From Archaeoglobaceae archaeon (GTDB taxonomy: Archaea; Halobacteriota; Archaeoglobi; Archaeoglobales; Archaeoglobaceae), in NCBI GenBank assembly GCA_038734275.1, contig JAVYOO010000011.1, forward strand, positions 1 to 64,000: DNA of 64,000 nucleotides, in the 5' to 3' direction. Numbering within the stretch: position 1 is the first letter of the stretch; each line of letters begins with the position of its first letter. Shown here piece by piece: positions 8,101 through 16,732 of this stretch. The notes under the pieces were generated by a model. The model was given only the letters and a program-made list of their open reading frames with translations, was not told the origin of the DNA and searched no databases. A program made the translations under genes and the position numbers.

Positions 8101-8639
8101 CTCTTGTAATCAACTTCAATTCCAAGCTGTTCCATTATTCTTGAAACTGTGAAATCCACGAGTTCTTCAAGATTTTTTGGTTTTGAATAAAAAGATAAGA
8201 CTAAGGGATAAATGATTGCACCAAGCTCAGAAAGTCTTAAAAGAGCTGAAAGATGGCCTTTATGCAATGGAGCTTCTCTAACCGCAACAACGAGCCTTCT
8301 TCCTTCTTTTAGAGTCACGTCTGCAGCTCTTGTTATCAGGTTGTCCGTAATTCCGTATGCTATACTCGATGCAGTCTTGATACTGCATGGCACGATTGCC
8401 ATTCCATCGTGTCTGAAGCTCCCGCTTGAGAAAGGAGCGTAGATTTCATCTTCGTCATAGAACTTCGTTGCTATGGTTCGCAAATAAGTTTCATCAAATT
8501 CGGTTTCACTTTTCATCGTTATTTTCGCCGCTCTCGAAGCGATTGCATACACTTCTATCCCTTTTGAGATTAGCTTTTCAATGAGTCTAATACCAACTAT
8601 TTGACCGCTTGCTCCGGTTAGTGCAACAATAAGTTTCAT
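8091..8639 (-). CDS. ubiX: UbiX-family flavin prenyltransferase
   Basis: A 182-residue flavoprotein of the UbiX/Pad1 family. It prenylates FMN to make the cofactor of UbiD-type decarboxylases used in quinone or aromatic acid metabolism. The N-terminal VALTGASGQIVGIRL phosphate-binding loop and the conserved central PCSIKTASSIAYG segment are typical, as is the REAPLHKGHL stretch. It overlaps the cetZ stop by four bases (ATGA) and cobQ at its 3' end, so the three genes are translationally coupled. No ubiD gene is seen in this window. Confidence 0.93.
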   Translation of the reverse strand: MKLIVALTGASGQIVGIRLIEKLISKGIEVYAIASRAAKITMKSETEFDETYLRTIATKFYDEDEIYAPFSSGSFRHDGMAIVPCSIKTASSIAYGITDNLITRAADVTLKEGRRLVVAVREAPLHKGHLSALLRLSELGAIIYPLVLSFYSKPKNLEELVDFTVSRIMEQLGIEVDYKRWQ

Positions 8640-9805
8640 ATAAGCGGTTCAATATCTTCATCGAACAGATTTATTGTCTTCTCGACCCTTTCCTTTTCTG
8701 CACTTTCGATCCCTTCCTTTGCTTCAATCGCAAGTTGTTGCAACTCTTTTACCCTGGGAGCTTCGGTTACGTTGGCAAGAACAACTAAAGCTGCGACGTA
8801 TTTTGTTCTCCTTGTAGGATAGTCTCCCGCTCTTACTTCAACCCCGGCAATTTGCTCTTCAAGCCAGATCTTTGCCTTCTCGAGTCCTTTTCTGTCGAGA
8901 TGCTCTGGAGGACCTGCAACCAAAATTAGCGCCCTTTCTGCACTACTTATGTTACATGGTAATGTCAACCTTCCAAGTGCGGCCCTTCTGACGAGAGAGG
9001 CTATTTTTATAGCCTTGTCACCTTCAATCGTTTCAATTTCCTCTTTTTTCTTCTTTCTGAAGAATGGCAACCCTTTTTTTGAATCAGTTTCGGCTAAACT
9101 TGTTGCATAACCAATTGATGTGATTCCGCCACCTTTTAGAGTATTTATAACCTCGCTGCTGTCCACAACCATTTCTCCTACCAAGTCTTCTTCTATTGGT
9201 TCTCCCGCTCTTGCAAGTAAAGCGATTCTTCTAACTATTTCTTCGTTTATCTTTGCGAAAGAATCCTTGAGACTCATTCCCTCAAATTTCCATGCTCCAT
9301 TATCAAACAGAATGAGATTATCAACGTATTTCATCAGGGAAATCATGCTTCTTGCTGCATTCAAAGAGTAAAGCTTTCCTTCTTCAGGTGCAGGAAGAAT
9401 TCCAAATGCGTATACCGGCTCAGAATACATCTCGGAAAGATGCTTTGCAAGAACTGGTGCACCTCCACTCCCCGTTCCACCACCAAGACCAGCTAAAATG
9501 AGAAAGGCGTCCAAATCATGAGTTCCCCTTTCGTCAATAGCATTTAGAATCGTTTCGATTTCATCCTGGGTTATTTTGGCCCCCATTTTGTTATCCGTTC
9601 CTACACCGTGTCCTTTAACTACTGTTTGGCCGATTAAAATTCTGTCCTGCATCGGAACATGTTTTAGGCCTATTAAATCTGTTCTTGCAGTATTTACAGC
9701 AAGCCATCTCATTCTAATATTTGATCCTCTTCTTTTTTCATTCTCGATAAGCATGTCAAGAATCTTCCCGCCAGCCTGCCCAAAGCCTATGACGAAGAGC
9801 CTCAT
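8636..9805 (-). CDS. cetZ: CetZ-type tubulin/FtsZ superfamily GTPase
   Basis: A 389-residue cytoskeletal GTPase. The tubulin signature GGGTGSG lies at residues 108-114. The N-terminal FGQAGGKI and NTARTDL segments and the KMGAKITQ loop fit the CetZ family rather than FtsZ1 or FtsZ2. CetZ proteins control cell shape and motility in haloarchaea, and their role in Archaeoglobales is less clear. It is the first gene of an operon with ubiX and cobQ. The ATG at 9805 has GGGGT just upstream. The acidic C-terminal tail (LFDEDIEPLI) may be a partner-binding tail. Confidence 0.9.
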   Translation of the reverse strand: MRLFVIGFGQAGGKILDMLIENEKRRGSNIRMRWLAVNTARTDLIGLKHVPMQDRILIGQTVVKGHGVGTDNKMGAKITQDEIETILNAIDERGTHDLDAFLILAGLGGGTGSGGAPVLAKHLSEMYSEPVYAFGILPAPEEGKLYSLNAARSMISLMKYVDNLILFDNGAWKFEGMSLKDSFAKINEEIVRRIALLARAGEPIEEDLVGEMVVDSSEVINTLKGGGITSIGYATSLAETDSKKGLPFFRKKKKEEIETIEGDKAIKIASLVRRAALGRLTLPCNISSAERALILVAGPPEHLDRKGLEKAKIWLEEQIAGVEVRAGDYPTRRTKYVAALVVLANVTEAPRVKELQQLAIEAKEGIESAEKERVEKTINLFDEDIEPLI

Positions 9806-9863
9806 TTTGACCCCTTAAAACATAATTTCACTTTTTATTTAAATTTTTTGCATGTAGAAAAGA

Positions 9864-9873
9864 CTATATTTAG
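9864..9873 (+). promoter_or_regulatory. TATA box of argC
   Basis: CTATATTTAG lies 24-28 bases upstream of the argC ATG at 9892, the expected archaeal spacing, and predicts a nearly leaderless transcript. Confidence 0.5.
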
Positions 9874-9891
9874 CAACTCAAACTCAGTGGT

Positions 9892-10890
9892 ATGAAAATT
9901 GGAATTATTGGTGCGAGCGGTTATACAGGGGGAGAACTCCTAAGACTCCTTGCTATGCACCCAAAAGCAGAAGTTTCTGCAGTTTCATCAAGGAGATTTG
10001 AGGGAAAGGAAGTTTGGAGGCTACATAGCTTTCTTAGAGGGTTCTATAATATTAAATTCTGTGCTCCGGAAATCAAAAACTTCTCTGATTGTGATGTCGT
10101 GTTTACTGCGGTCCCGCATGGAGAAGCGATGCTTTATGTTCCTAAATTGCTGGAGGTCGGTATAAAGGTTGTGGATCTGTCTGCAGATTATCGATTACCG
10201 AAGGAAGTTTACGAAAAGACCTATGGCAAGAAACATACTGGCTATCTGGAGGCAGTTTATGGTTTAACGGAACTTCATCGTGATGAAATAAGAAGAGCAA
10301 AGCTCGTGGCAAACCCGGGATGCTATCCAACTGGCACTGTTTTAGCTGTGGCGCCACTTGCAAAGCTTGAATTAATTGAAAAAGTTGTATTTGATTGCAA
10401 GAGCGGAATTACTGGTGCAGGGGAGAGTCCGTCTGAATTCACGCATTATCCAAACTTGCACGAGGCGATAGTTCCTTATAAAGTGACAGATCACAGACAT
10501 TTTCCTGAAATTATCCAGGAACTTTCGAGATTTCAGCAAGATGTAAGGGTTTATTTTACTCCCCAGGTATTTCCCGGTTCGAGGGGGATTCTAACAAATG
10601 CACACGTATTTATGAGAGGAGAGCTAACAAGAGAAGAGCTTTACAGGATATATGAAGATTTTTACAGAGACTGCTACTTCATAAGACTTCAGGAGGAGGT
10701 AAAGTTGAGCCAGGTAAGGGGAAGCAATTTCTGCGATATAGCTCTTTATCCTGCTGGCGAGAGAGTGGTAGTAGTCTCGGCAATCGATAACATGGTTAAA
10801 GGTGCAAGCGGGCAGGCAATACAGAACATGAATTTGATGTTTGGCTTGGATGAGCGAACTGGACTGAAAATTCCGCCCCTCTTTCCATGA
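9892..10890 (+). CDS. argC: N-acetyl-gamma-glutamyl-phosphate reductase (ArgC type)
   Basis: A 332-residue NADPH-dependent reductase that converts N-acetylglutamyl phosphate to the semialdehyde, the third step of arginine synthesis. The N-terminal Rossmann motif GASGYTGGE, the catalytic Cys144 in NPGCYPTG and the downstream SGITGAGESPSE and HRHFPEI segments are all present. In some archaea the same family also serves LysW-linked lysine synthesis; the classical HRHFPEI region supports ArgC but does not exclude dual use. It stands alone here, and argH lies 27 kb away. Confidence 0.92.
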   Translation: MKIGIIGASGYTGGELLRLLAMHPKAEVSAVSSRRFEGKEVWRLHSFLRGFYNIKFCAPEIKNFSDCDVVFTAVPHGEAMLYVPKLLEVGIKVVDLSADYRLPKEVYEKTYGKKHTGYLEAVYGLTELHRDEIRRAKLVANPGCYPTGTVLAVAPLAKLELIEKVVFDCKSGITGAGESPSEFTHYPNLHEAIVPYKVTDHRHFPEIIQELSRFQQDVRVYFTPQVFPGSRGILTNAHVFMRGELTREELYRIYEDFYRDCYFIRLQEEVKLSQVRGSNFCDIALYPAGERVVVVSAIDNMVKGASGQAIQNMNLMFGLDERTGLKIPPLFP

Positions 10891-10930
10891 AAAAATTTTT
10901 TAGTTGAGAGCCCGCAAAGAGGAAATGGAA

Positions 10931-11143
10931 ATGGTAAAGATCAATGTAGGCAAGAAAGGAATAACGGAAAGCTTAATAAACGAAATAAATCTCCAACTTG
11001 AAAAGAGGGGAATAGTGAAAGTTAAACTGCTCAGGAATTTCGAGAGTAGGAGCAATAGGAGTTCGGTAGGTGAAGAGTTGGCCAAAAGGCTCGGATGTAA
11101 GGTTAAAGACGTGAGGGGATTTGTTATAACTTTGGAGAGGTGA
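10931..11143 (+). CDS. YhbY/CRM-domain RNA-binding protein
   Basis: A CRM-domain protein of about 70 residues, related to YhbY, which binds pre-ribosomal RNA. The core is recognisable: [17 protein letters not shown] followed by IVKVKLL and ending in [20 protein letters not shown] at 10918-10922 is well placed for the ATG at 10931. In-frame TTG 10904 and ATG 10925 are alternatives that restore a few residues of the usual N-terminal helix. It overlaps or abuts the S19e gene and opens a ribosome-biogenesis run, which fits its job. Confidence 0.8.
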   Translation: MVKINVGKKGITESLINEINLQLEKRGIVKVKLLRNFESRSNRSSVGEELAKRLGCKVKDVRGFVITLER

Positions 11144-11148
11144 ATCTG

Positions 11149-11589
11149 ATGAGTGTATACGATGTGCCTGCAGAACTGCTCATAAACAGGGTTGCACAGA
11201 AGCTAAAGGATGCTGTGTCTCCGCCGGAGTGGGCTAAGTTTGTCAAGACAGGAGTAAACAGGGAAAGGGCTCCGGATCAGCCCGACTGGTGGTATATTAG
11301 ACTTGCATCCATATTCAGGAGGATCTACATCGATGGGCCCGTAGGGATCGAGAGACTGCGATCCTACTATGGAGGCAGAAAAAGACGTGGAGTTAGACCG
11401 GCGCACTTTGCTAAGGGAAGCGGGTCAATAGTGAGAAACGCTCTGCATCAGCTGGAGCAACTGGGTTTTGTTAAGAAAACTCCCAGGGGAAGAGTTTTAA
11501 CTCCTGCAGGTAGAGCTTACTTGGACAAAATAGCAGCGGAGTTGAAGTCAGAATTGTCTCAGAAGATTCCAGAACTGAGTAAATACTGA
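11149..11589 (+). CDS. rps19e: Ribosomal protein S19e
   Basis: A 146-residue small-subunit protein, required in eukaryotes for 18S maturation and shared only with archaea. Hallmarks are the N-terminal [18 protein letters not shown], the [16 protein letters not shown] block, the [14 protein letters not shown] block, and the winged-helix C-terminus with [17 protein letters not shown]. The ATG at 11149 has GGAGAGGTG six bases upstream, so I prefer it to the GTG at 11140 inside that site. It sits in the archaeal S19e-PDCD5-L39e-L31e-aIF6 cluster. Confidence 0.96.
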   Translation: MSVYDVPAELLINRVAQKLKDAVSPPEWAKFVKTGVNRERAPDQPDWWYIRLASIFRRIYIDGPVGIERLRSYYGGRKRRGVRPAHFAKGSGSIVRNALHQLEQLGFVKKTPRGRVLTPAGRAYLDKIAAELKSELSQKIPELSKY

Positions 11590-11600
11590 GGTGATGAGCC

Positions 11601-11927
11601 ATGGACGAGCTGGAGGAAATAAGAAGAAGAAAACTTCTTGAGATGCAAAGGCAAAAGGAGCTTGAGGAATTGAGAAGACAGGAAGAGCTTAGAAGACAGT
11701 ATGAAGCTCAAAAGCAGGCTATACTACGAACAATACTCGAGCCAGAGGCAAGGGAAAGACTTGGAAGGTTAAAATTAGCTCATCCAGAAATTGCTGAAGC
11801 GGTAGAAACCCAGCTCGTCTATTTGGCTCAGGCTGGAAAGATTCAGGGAAAAATTTCAGACAATATGCTTGTTGAGATTTTGAAAAGGGTTCAGAAAAAA
11901 AGAGAAACCAAAATTGTTAGGAAGTGA
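11601..11927 (+). CDS. PDCD5-family DNA/RNA-binding protein
   Basis: A 108-residue homologue of eukaryotic PDCD5/TFAR19, a small helical protein that binds nucleic acid or chaperonin. It has a long charged N-terminal helix ([20 protein letters not shown] and onward) and a three-helix core with [19 protein letters not shown] and [12 protein letters not shown], both characteristic. It lies between S19e and L39e, the conserved place for this gene in euryarchaea. The exact function in archaea is unknown. Confidence 0.92.
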   Translation: MDELEEIRRRKLLEMQRQKELEELRRQEELRRQYEAQKQAILRTILEPEARERLGRLKLAHPEIAEAVETQLVYLAQAGKIQGKISDNMLVEILKRVQKKRETKIVRK

Positions 11928-11931
11928 TGTT

Positions 11932-12084
11932 ATGGGTAAGAAAACTCTTGGAGTTAAATTGAGATTGGCCAAGGCATTGAAGCAGAACGTTCGCGCTCCA
12001 GTTTGGGTTACCATAAAAACAGGAAGAAGAGTATTCGGCAGTCCCAAGAGGAGATACTGGAGAAGGAGGAAGCTGAAAGTCTGA
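11932..12084 (+). CDS. rpl39e: Ribosomal protein L39e
   Basis: A 50-residue basic protein lining the ribosomal exit tunnel. The frame [19 protein letters not shown] continues to the ending [13 protein letters not shown], matching L39e along its full length. It is too short for ordinary gene-length cut-offs, so it is easily missed. It starts four bases after the PDCD5 stop, with GAAGTGATGT as the upstream context, and ends nine bases before L31e. Confidence 0.95.
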   Translation: MGKKTLGVKLRLAKALKQNVRAPVWVTIKTGRRVFGSPKRRYWRRRKLKV

Positions 12085-12093
12085 GGTGAGCGG

Positions 12094-12360
12094 ATGGCGA
12101 ATATTCAGGTTGAGAGAATTTACTCCTTAAGACTAAGGCAGAAACTCGTCCGATACCCTCGGTGGTTGAGGGCCAAAAAAGCTACAAGATATCTCAGAAA
12201 CTTTCTGAGCAGACACATGAAGGTTCCACCTGAGAATGTAAAACTTGATGAAAAAGTTAACGAGTTTCTGTGGAGCAGAGGAGCAAAATGGGCTCCAGCG
12301 AGAATCAGAGTCAGAGCGGTGAAGTTTGACGATGGAATTGTTGAAGTAGAACTTGCATGA
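12094..12360 (+). CDS. rpl31e: Ribosomal protein L31e
   Basis: An 88-residue large-subunit protein near the tunnel exit. The family sequence is clear: ERIYSLRLRQK, RWLRAKKATRYLRNFLSRHM and APARIRVRAVKFDDG. GAGGTGAG precedes the ATG. The stop overlaps the aIF6 start (ATGA), so the two are translationally coupled. Confidence 0.96.
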   Translation: MANIQVERIYSLRLRQKLVRYPRWLRAKKATRYLRNFLSRHMKVPPENVKLDEKVNEFLWSRGAKWAPARIRVRAVKFDDGIVEVELA

Positions 12361-13007
12361 GGCTTTTAGCCGTTCACGGAAGCCCCCTTATCGGATTATA
12401 TGCAAAAGTTTCGGAGAATTTTGCAGTAATAGGTGTATCTGACGAGAAGTTCGAATCTTCTTTAAAGGAAACTCTTGGTGTTGAGACAGTGGTGACCACG
12501 ATTGCAGGATCAGAACTTGTAGGATCAATGATTGCGATGAACTCAAATGGATTGGTTGTTAGCAGTAGCGTTACAACCAAAGAACTTGAAAAGCTTGAGA
12601 GCAAGTTTGAAGTTAAAGTTGTGGATACACCAATGACATGTTTGGGAAACAATTTTTGTCTAAATGACAGGGGAGGTATTGCTCATCCAGAGATGGCCAA
12701 TCACATTGTAGAAGAGATAAGCGATTTTCTTAACATAGAGATAGTTTTGGGAACAATTGGGGGAATAAAAACAGTCGGGATGGCAGGGGTAATAACGAAC
12801 AGGGGAGGAATAGTGCATCCTAACACAAATGAATGGGAATTAAAAAAGATCAAGAGGGTTATGGGCATAGAAGCTTTGAAAGGAACCGCCAATTTCGGCA
12901 ACGACATGGTTGGTTCGAGCATCATCGCAAATTCAAAAGGATACATAGTTGGTAGGGATACTACCGGTTTGGAGTTAGGAATTATAGATGAAGCTCTGTT
13001 TCCGTGA
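12357..13007 (+). CDS. eif6: Translation initiation factor aIF6
   Basis: A 216-residue ribosome anti-association factor that binds the large subunit and blocks joining until released. The five-fold pseudosymmetric repeats are visible as recurring GS.I..NS.G..V motifs, for example GSMIAMNSNGLVV and GSSIIANSKGYIV, together with CLGNNFCLNDRGGIAHPEM. It lies directly between L31e and LX, the conserved archaeal order. Confidence 0.96.
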   Translation: MRLLAVHGSPLIGLYAKVSENFAVIGVSDEKFESSLKETLGVETVVTTIAGSELVGSMIAMNSNGLVVSSSVTTKELEKLESKFEVKVVDTPMTCLGNNFCLNDRGGIAHPEMANHIVEEISDFLNIEIVLGTIGGIKTVGMAGVITNRGGIVHPNTNEWELKKIKRVMGIEALKGTANFGNDMVGSSIIANSKGYIVGRDTTGLELGIIDEALFP

Positions 13008-13016
13008 GGTGGTCGT

Positions 13017-13193
13017 ATGTTCGAGATAAAAGGATCTTTTAAAGATGTAGACGGCTGGAAAAAGTTTAAAAAAGTAATTAAAGCTGAGAGTGAGAAACTT
13101 GCTTTGGAAAAGCTCTTTTCAATAATAGGGAGCAATCACAAGGTTAAGAGGCATCTCATAAAAGTTGAAGAAATAAAAAAGGTGGGTAAATGA
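13017..13193 (+). CDS. rplX: Ribosomal protein LX (L18Ae/L20e family)
   Basis: A 58-residue large-subunit protein. The frame starts MFEIKGSFKDVDGWKKF and includes EKLALEKLFSIIGSNHKVKR, the family core for LX. It is preceded by GAGGTGG, and its stop overlaps the prefoldin alpha ATG by four bases. Its short length makes it easily missed. Confidence 0.93.
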   Translation: MFEIKGSFKDVDGWKKFKKVIKAESEKLALEKLFSIIGSNHKVKRHLIKVEEIKKVGK

Positions 13194-13597
13194 GCATCGA
13201 AGAGAAAGTTGCAGTTCTCCAACAACTACAAAAGGATTTCGAACTTTTGCAAAGGAGATTGGTTGAACTGGAACTTATTGCGAATGAGTATAGAAAAGCA
13301 ATCTCAACTTTGGAATTTTTAAAAACTGCTGAGAAAGAAATTAACGCCCTCGTGAGCCTTGGGGGAGGCGTTTACGCTTATTCAGACATAAGAGACTGCA
13401 AAAAAGTTTTGTTGGAGGTTGGTTCAGGGATAGTTGTTGAAAAGGACGTCGATAGTGCCCTCGACTTTATTAAAAAGAGGCTGGAAGAAGTTGAGAAATC
13501 AAGTGCAGACACAACAAACACTCTCAGGGGAATAGTTCTTGAAGCATCAAAGATCCAGCAGGAAATAGCGGAGCTTTCAAAGAAGAAAGAGGAATGA
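13190..13597 (+). CDS. pfdA: Prefoldin alpha subunit
   Basis: A 135-residue subunit of the hexameric jellyfish-shaped chaperone that hands unfolded proteins to the thermosome. It has two long coiled-coil helices (residues 1-50 and 90-132) flanking a beta-hairpin pair with LVSLGGGVYAYSDI and VLLEVGSGIVVEKD, which is diagnostic. It is translated from an ATGA overlap with LX and is followed two bases later by ftsY. Confidence 0.95.
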   Translation: MSIEEKVAVLQQLQKDFELLQRRLVELELIANEYRKAISTLEFLKTAEKEINALVSLGGGVYAYSDIRDCKKVLLEVGSGIVVEKDVDSALDFIKKRLEEVEKSSADTTNTLRGIVLEASKIQQEIAELSKKKEE

Positions 13598-13598
13598 G

Positions 13599-14540
13599 AT
13601 GTTTAAGGCACTTAAGGAGAAACTTCAGCAGTTAAAAGAAAAAATAGATATTGGCAGTGTTGGGGAAAAAGTATCCGCCTTGGCAAGTGGAGAGGTTTTA
13701 ATCTCGGAAGAAAAAGTCGATGAGATTCTTGATGAGCTTGAAGTCATTCTGCTCGAAAGCGATGTTGCATTTGAAGTGGTGGGTGAAATAAGAGAGAAAC
13801 TAAAGGCAAGACTTTCTGGAAAAAGGAAGAAAATTGGAGAAAGTCTTTACAACATAGTTGAAAAAGAGCTGAAGGCAGTTCTGATTGAGATCCTGCAAAA
13901 AAATCAATTCGACTTTGATGAGTTTGTAGAGCGGAGGATTAAGGATAAAAAACCTTTAAACATAATATTCGTTGGGGTAAATGGCACAGGAAAAACGACG
14001 ACGATTGCAAAGGTAGCAAAGAGGCTCATGAACAAATACAGCGTTGTGATCGCTGCTGGAGACACTTTTAGGGCGGGAGCGATAGAGCAAATTGAGGAGC
14101 ATGCAAAGAGACTTGGAGTTAGACTTATAAAGCACAATCCCGGCTCTGATCCCACTGCGGTCATATTTGACGCCTTGAAGCATGCAGAGAGTAGAGGCAT
14201 AGATATTGTTCTCGCGGACACAGCCGGAAGAATGCACACCAAAAAGAATCTTTTAGATCAGCTTGAGAAGATAAAGAGAGTCACTAAACCGGATCTGATC
14301 ATTTTTGTTGATGAGACCATTGCGGGAAATGATGCTGTTGAAAGAGCAAGAATGTTTAATGAAATGGTTGGGATTGACGGTAGCATTCTAACCAAGATCG
14401 ATGCAGATCCAAAAGGCGGAACTGCAATCTCGATCAGCTATGTAACTCAAAAACCGATTCTTTTTCTGGGAACAGGGCAAAGTTATGAGGATTTGGTAAA
14501 GTTTGACCCTCACTGGCTTGTTGAAAGGATCTTTTCATGA
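13599..14540 (+). CDS. ftsY: Signal recognition particle receptor FtsY
   Basis: A 313-residue GTPase that receives SRP-ribosome complexes at the membrane. An N-terminal helical N domain (residues 1-110) precedes the G domain: P-loop GVNGTGKTT at 126-134, the SRP-specific DTFRAGAIEQ at 155-164, DTAGR at 207-211, and TKIDADPKGG towards the end. The acidic A domain seen in bacteria is very short, as usual in archaea. It lies next to prefoldin and overlaps cofC by four bases. Confidence 0.96.
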   Translation: MFKALKEKLQQLKEKIDIGSVGEKVSALASGEVLISEEKVDEILDELEVILLESDVAFEVVGEIREKLKARLSGKRKKIGESLYNIVEKELKAVLIEILQKNQFDFDEFVERRIKDKKPLNIIFVGVNGTGKTTTIAKVAKRLMNKYSVVIAAGDTFRAGAIEQIEEHAKRLGVRLIKHNPGSDPTAVIFDALKHAESRGIDIVLADTAGRMHTKKNLLDQLEKIKRVTKPDLIIFVDETIAGNDAVERARMFNEMVGIDGSILTKIDADPKGGTAISISYVTQKPILFLGTGQSYEDLVKFDPHWLVERIFS

Positions 14541-15181
14541 AATTCGTGATACCTTTCAAACCCGTAAATCCAAAATCCAGACTTAGCGATGTTTTAAGTG
14601 AAGAAGAGAGAAAAAGATTTGCGGAATTGATGTTGATAGATGTAGTCAATGTTCTAAAAAAACTTGATCTTGAAATAAAGATAGTCTCATCCTCGAAACT
14701 AAATCTCGATCTTGGGGTCGAGCTTGAAGAAGATAACAGACCTCTGGACGATTGTGTGAACTCTGAACTTGAAGAAGTTCCAAAGGCAATCGTGATGTCA
14801 GATTTACCTCTTTTAAATTCAGAAACAATTGAAAGGTTTTTGGATTGTAAAGAAGACGTAGTAATTGCTCCTGGTAGAAAAGGAGGAACAAACATGCTTC
14901 TCGTTAGAAAAAAAGGATTCAGAGTTTCTTATCATTATTGCAGTTTTATAAAACATTTGAATTTTGCAAAATCTCTCGGTTTTAGCTATCGAATCTTTGA
15001 TTCTTTCTACTCATCCGTGGACATAGACGACAGAGGAGATTTGCTTGAGCTCATGATCCATGGTGAGGGAAAACTTTCAAAGGCATATTTGGAAGAACTT
15101 GGATTTCGCGTAAAGTTAGAAAAAATTCCAAAGTTGCAAAGAGTTAAGAAAAAATCCAGACAATCTTTAGTTCTGCGATAG
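14537..15181 (+). CDS. cofC: 2-phospho-L-lactate guanylyltransferase CofC
   Basis: A 214-residue nucleotidyltransferase that activates 2-phospholactate (or phosphoenolpyruvate) with GTP during coenzyme F420 synthesis. The N-terminal IPFKPVNPKSRLSDVLSEEER is diagnostic, with the later MSDLPLL metal-binding segment and APGRKGGTNMLLVR. The presence of CofC implies F420-dependent metabolism, as in Archaeoglobales and methanogens. It overlaps ftsY (ATGA). A run of eight T after the stop (15182-15189) may end the long operon. Confidence 0.92.
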   Translation: MKFVIPFKPVNPKSRLSDVLSEEERKRFAELMLIDVVNVLKKLDLEIKIVSSSKLNLDLGVELEEDNRPLDDCVNSELEEVPKAIVMSDLPLLNSETIERFLDCKEDVVIAPGRKGGTNMLLVRKKGFRVSYHYCSFIKHLNFAKSLGFSYRIFDSFYSSVDIDDRGDLLELMIHGEGKLSKAYLEELGFRVKLEKIPKLQRVKKKSRQSLVLR

Positions 15182-15212
15182 TTTTTTTTACAAAGAATAA
15201 AACAAGAAAGCG

Positions 15213-16172
15213 ATGGAAGAGTTTGAGATCTGGGTCGAAAAGTATCGTCCTAAAACACTTGACGAAGTGGTTGGACAGGAGGAGATCATAAAAAGGCTAA
15301 AAGGCTACGTTGAGAGGAAAAACATTCCTCACATGCTTTTTTCAGGTCCTCCTGGCACAGGAAAGACCGCAACAGCAATAGCTTTGACAAGAGACCTGTT
15401 TGGAGATGTTTGGAGGGATAACTTTATCGAAATGAACGCAAGCGATGAGAGAGGAATTGATGTAGTTCGGCACAAGATCAAGGAATTCGCAAGAACCGCT
15501 CCGCTTGGTGGAGCACCTTTTAAAATTATATTTCTCGACGAAGCCGATGCATTGACTGCAGACGCTCAGGCTGCACTCAGGAGAACAATGGAAATGTTCT
15601 CAAAGAGCTGTAGATTTATTTTAAGCTGTAATTACGTGAGCAGGATAATAGAGCCAATTCAAAGCAGATGTGCTGTTTTCAGATTTAAGGCTGTATCCAA
15701 AGAAGCGATGAAGAAAAGATTGCTTGAAATCTGCCAAAAAGAAGGGGTAAAGATTACCGAAGACGGAATTGAGGCAATTCTATACATTTCTGGTGGAGAT
15801 TTCAGAAAAGCGATAAATGCTCTCCAAGGTGCGGCAGCAATTGGAGAAGTCGTTGATCGAGAGAAAATCTTCCAGATCACTGCAACCGCTCAACCAGAAG
15901 AAATTGCTCAAATTCTTGAAACTGCCCTTAAGGGCAACTTCGTCGAAGCTCGTGAAAAGTTAAGCAAGCTTATGCTTGAATACGGCATGAGCGGTGAAGA
16001 CGTGATTGCACAGCTCTTCAGAGAGATCACTTCTTCAAACATGAATGAGAAGCTGAAGGTTCTGTTAATCGATAAACTGGGCGAGATAGATTTTAGACTG
16101 ACTGAGGGAGCAAACGAAAGGATCCAGCTCTCTGCATTTCTGGCTTACGTTTCAACGCTTGCAAAGAAGTGA
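15213..16172 (+). CDS. rfcS: Replication factor C small subunit
   Basis: A 319-residue AAA+ clamp-loader subunit that opens and loads PCNA with RfcL. Seen motifs are EKYRPKTLDEVVGQ, Walker A GPPGTGKTATA, Walker B FLDEADALT, the sensor segment SCNY and the SRC arginine-finger motif in IQSRCAVFRF. No intein interrupts it. It overlaps taw3 by one base at the stop/start junction (TGATG). Confidence 0.96.
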   Translation: MEEFEIWVEKYRPKTLDEVVGQEEIIKRLKGYVERKNIPHMLFSGPPGTGKTATAIALTRDLFGDVWRDNFIEMNASDERGIDVVRHKIKEFARTAPLGGAPFKIIFLDEADALTADAQAALRRTMEMFSKSCRFILSCNYVSRIIEPIQSRCAVFRFKAVSKEAMKKRLLEICQKEGVKITEDGIEAILYISGGDFRKAINALQGAAAIGEVVDREKIFQITATAQPEEIAQILETALKGNFVEAREKLSKLMLEYGMSGEDVIAQLFREITSSNMNEKLKVLLIDKLGEIDFRLTEGANERIQLSAFLAYVSTLAKK

Positions 16173-16732
16173 TGTGGTCTGCTTATAAAAAAGAAAAGCT
16201 TGAGAGCTATGAGGAAGCAAAAAGGGAATCAAAGCTTGACGATGATATAATACCGATCCTTGAAAAAATAAATGAAAAAGAAAACTTCGTTACACTTTCA
16301 AGCTGTAGCGGTAGGATTGCGGTAATAGATCTGGAAAACTTTGGAGAAAAGCTAAATTCTGAATTTATTGGGAAATGGCATCGCAGGGTTGAATTTGGCG
16401 AAGTTTTGGAATGCGTTAAAAAGTGCCAGAGACAGGGATGGCTTATACAGTATCCCCCGATCATACACGTCGCATGCAAAGATCTTGAATCCGCCAGAAA
16501 ACTAATGAAAATTGCAAACGATGCTGGATTCAGAAGAAGTGGACTTATTTCTTTGCAAAACTTTGTTGTAGAGATCGCCTCTCTTGAAAGATTAGAACTA
16601 CCAGTGGCAATTGATGGCAAAAAGATCATTGAAGATAACTATCTTCGCATTGCGGTTGATTTAGCGAACAAAAAGCTTGAAAGTGGAAAGAGAAAACTCA
16701 AAAGACTCGAGATTTTTATTTCTTCCTTGTGA
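16172..16732 (+). CDS. taw3: tRNA(Phe) wybutosine-synthesis methyltransferase Taw3
   Basis: A protein of about 186 residues in the TYW3/Taw3 family, which N4-methylates the 7-aminocarboxypropyl-demethylwyosine base at position 37 of tRNA-Phe. The family motif FVTLSSCSGRIAVID is near residue 45, and a second conserved stretch, HVACKDLESARKLM, follows. The ATG at 16172 (TGATG with rfcS) is preferred over GTG 16169. Its last 17 bases overlap the convergent DUF373 gene. Confidence 0.9.
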   Translation: MWSAYKKEKLESYEEAKRESKLDDDIIPILEKINEKENFVTLSSCSGRIAVIDLENFGEKLNSEFIGKWHRRVEFGEVLECVKKCQRQGWLIQYPPIIHVACKDLESARKLMKIANDAGFRRSGLISLQNFVVEIASLERLELPVAIDGKKIIEDNYLRIAVDLANKKLESGKRKLKRLEIFISSL

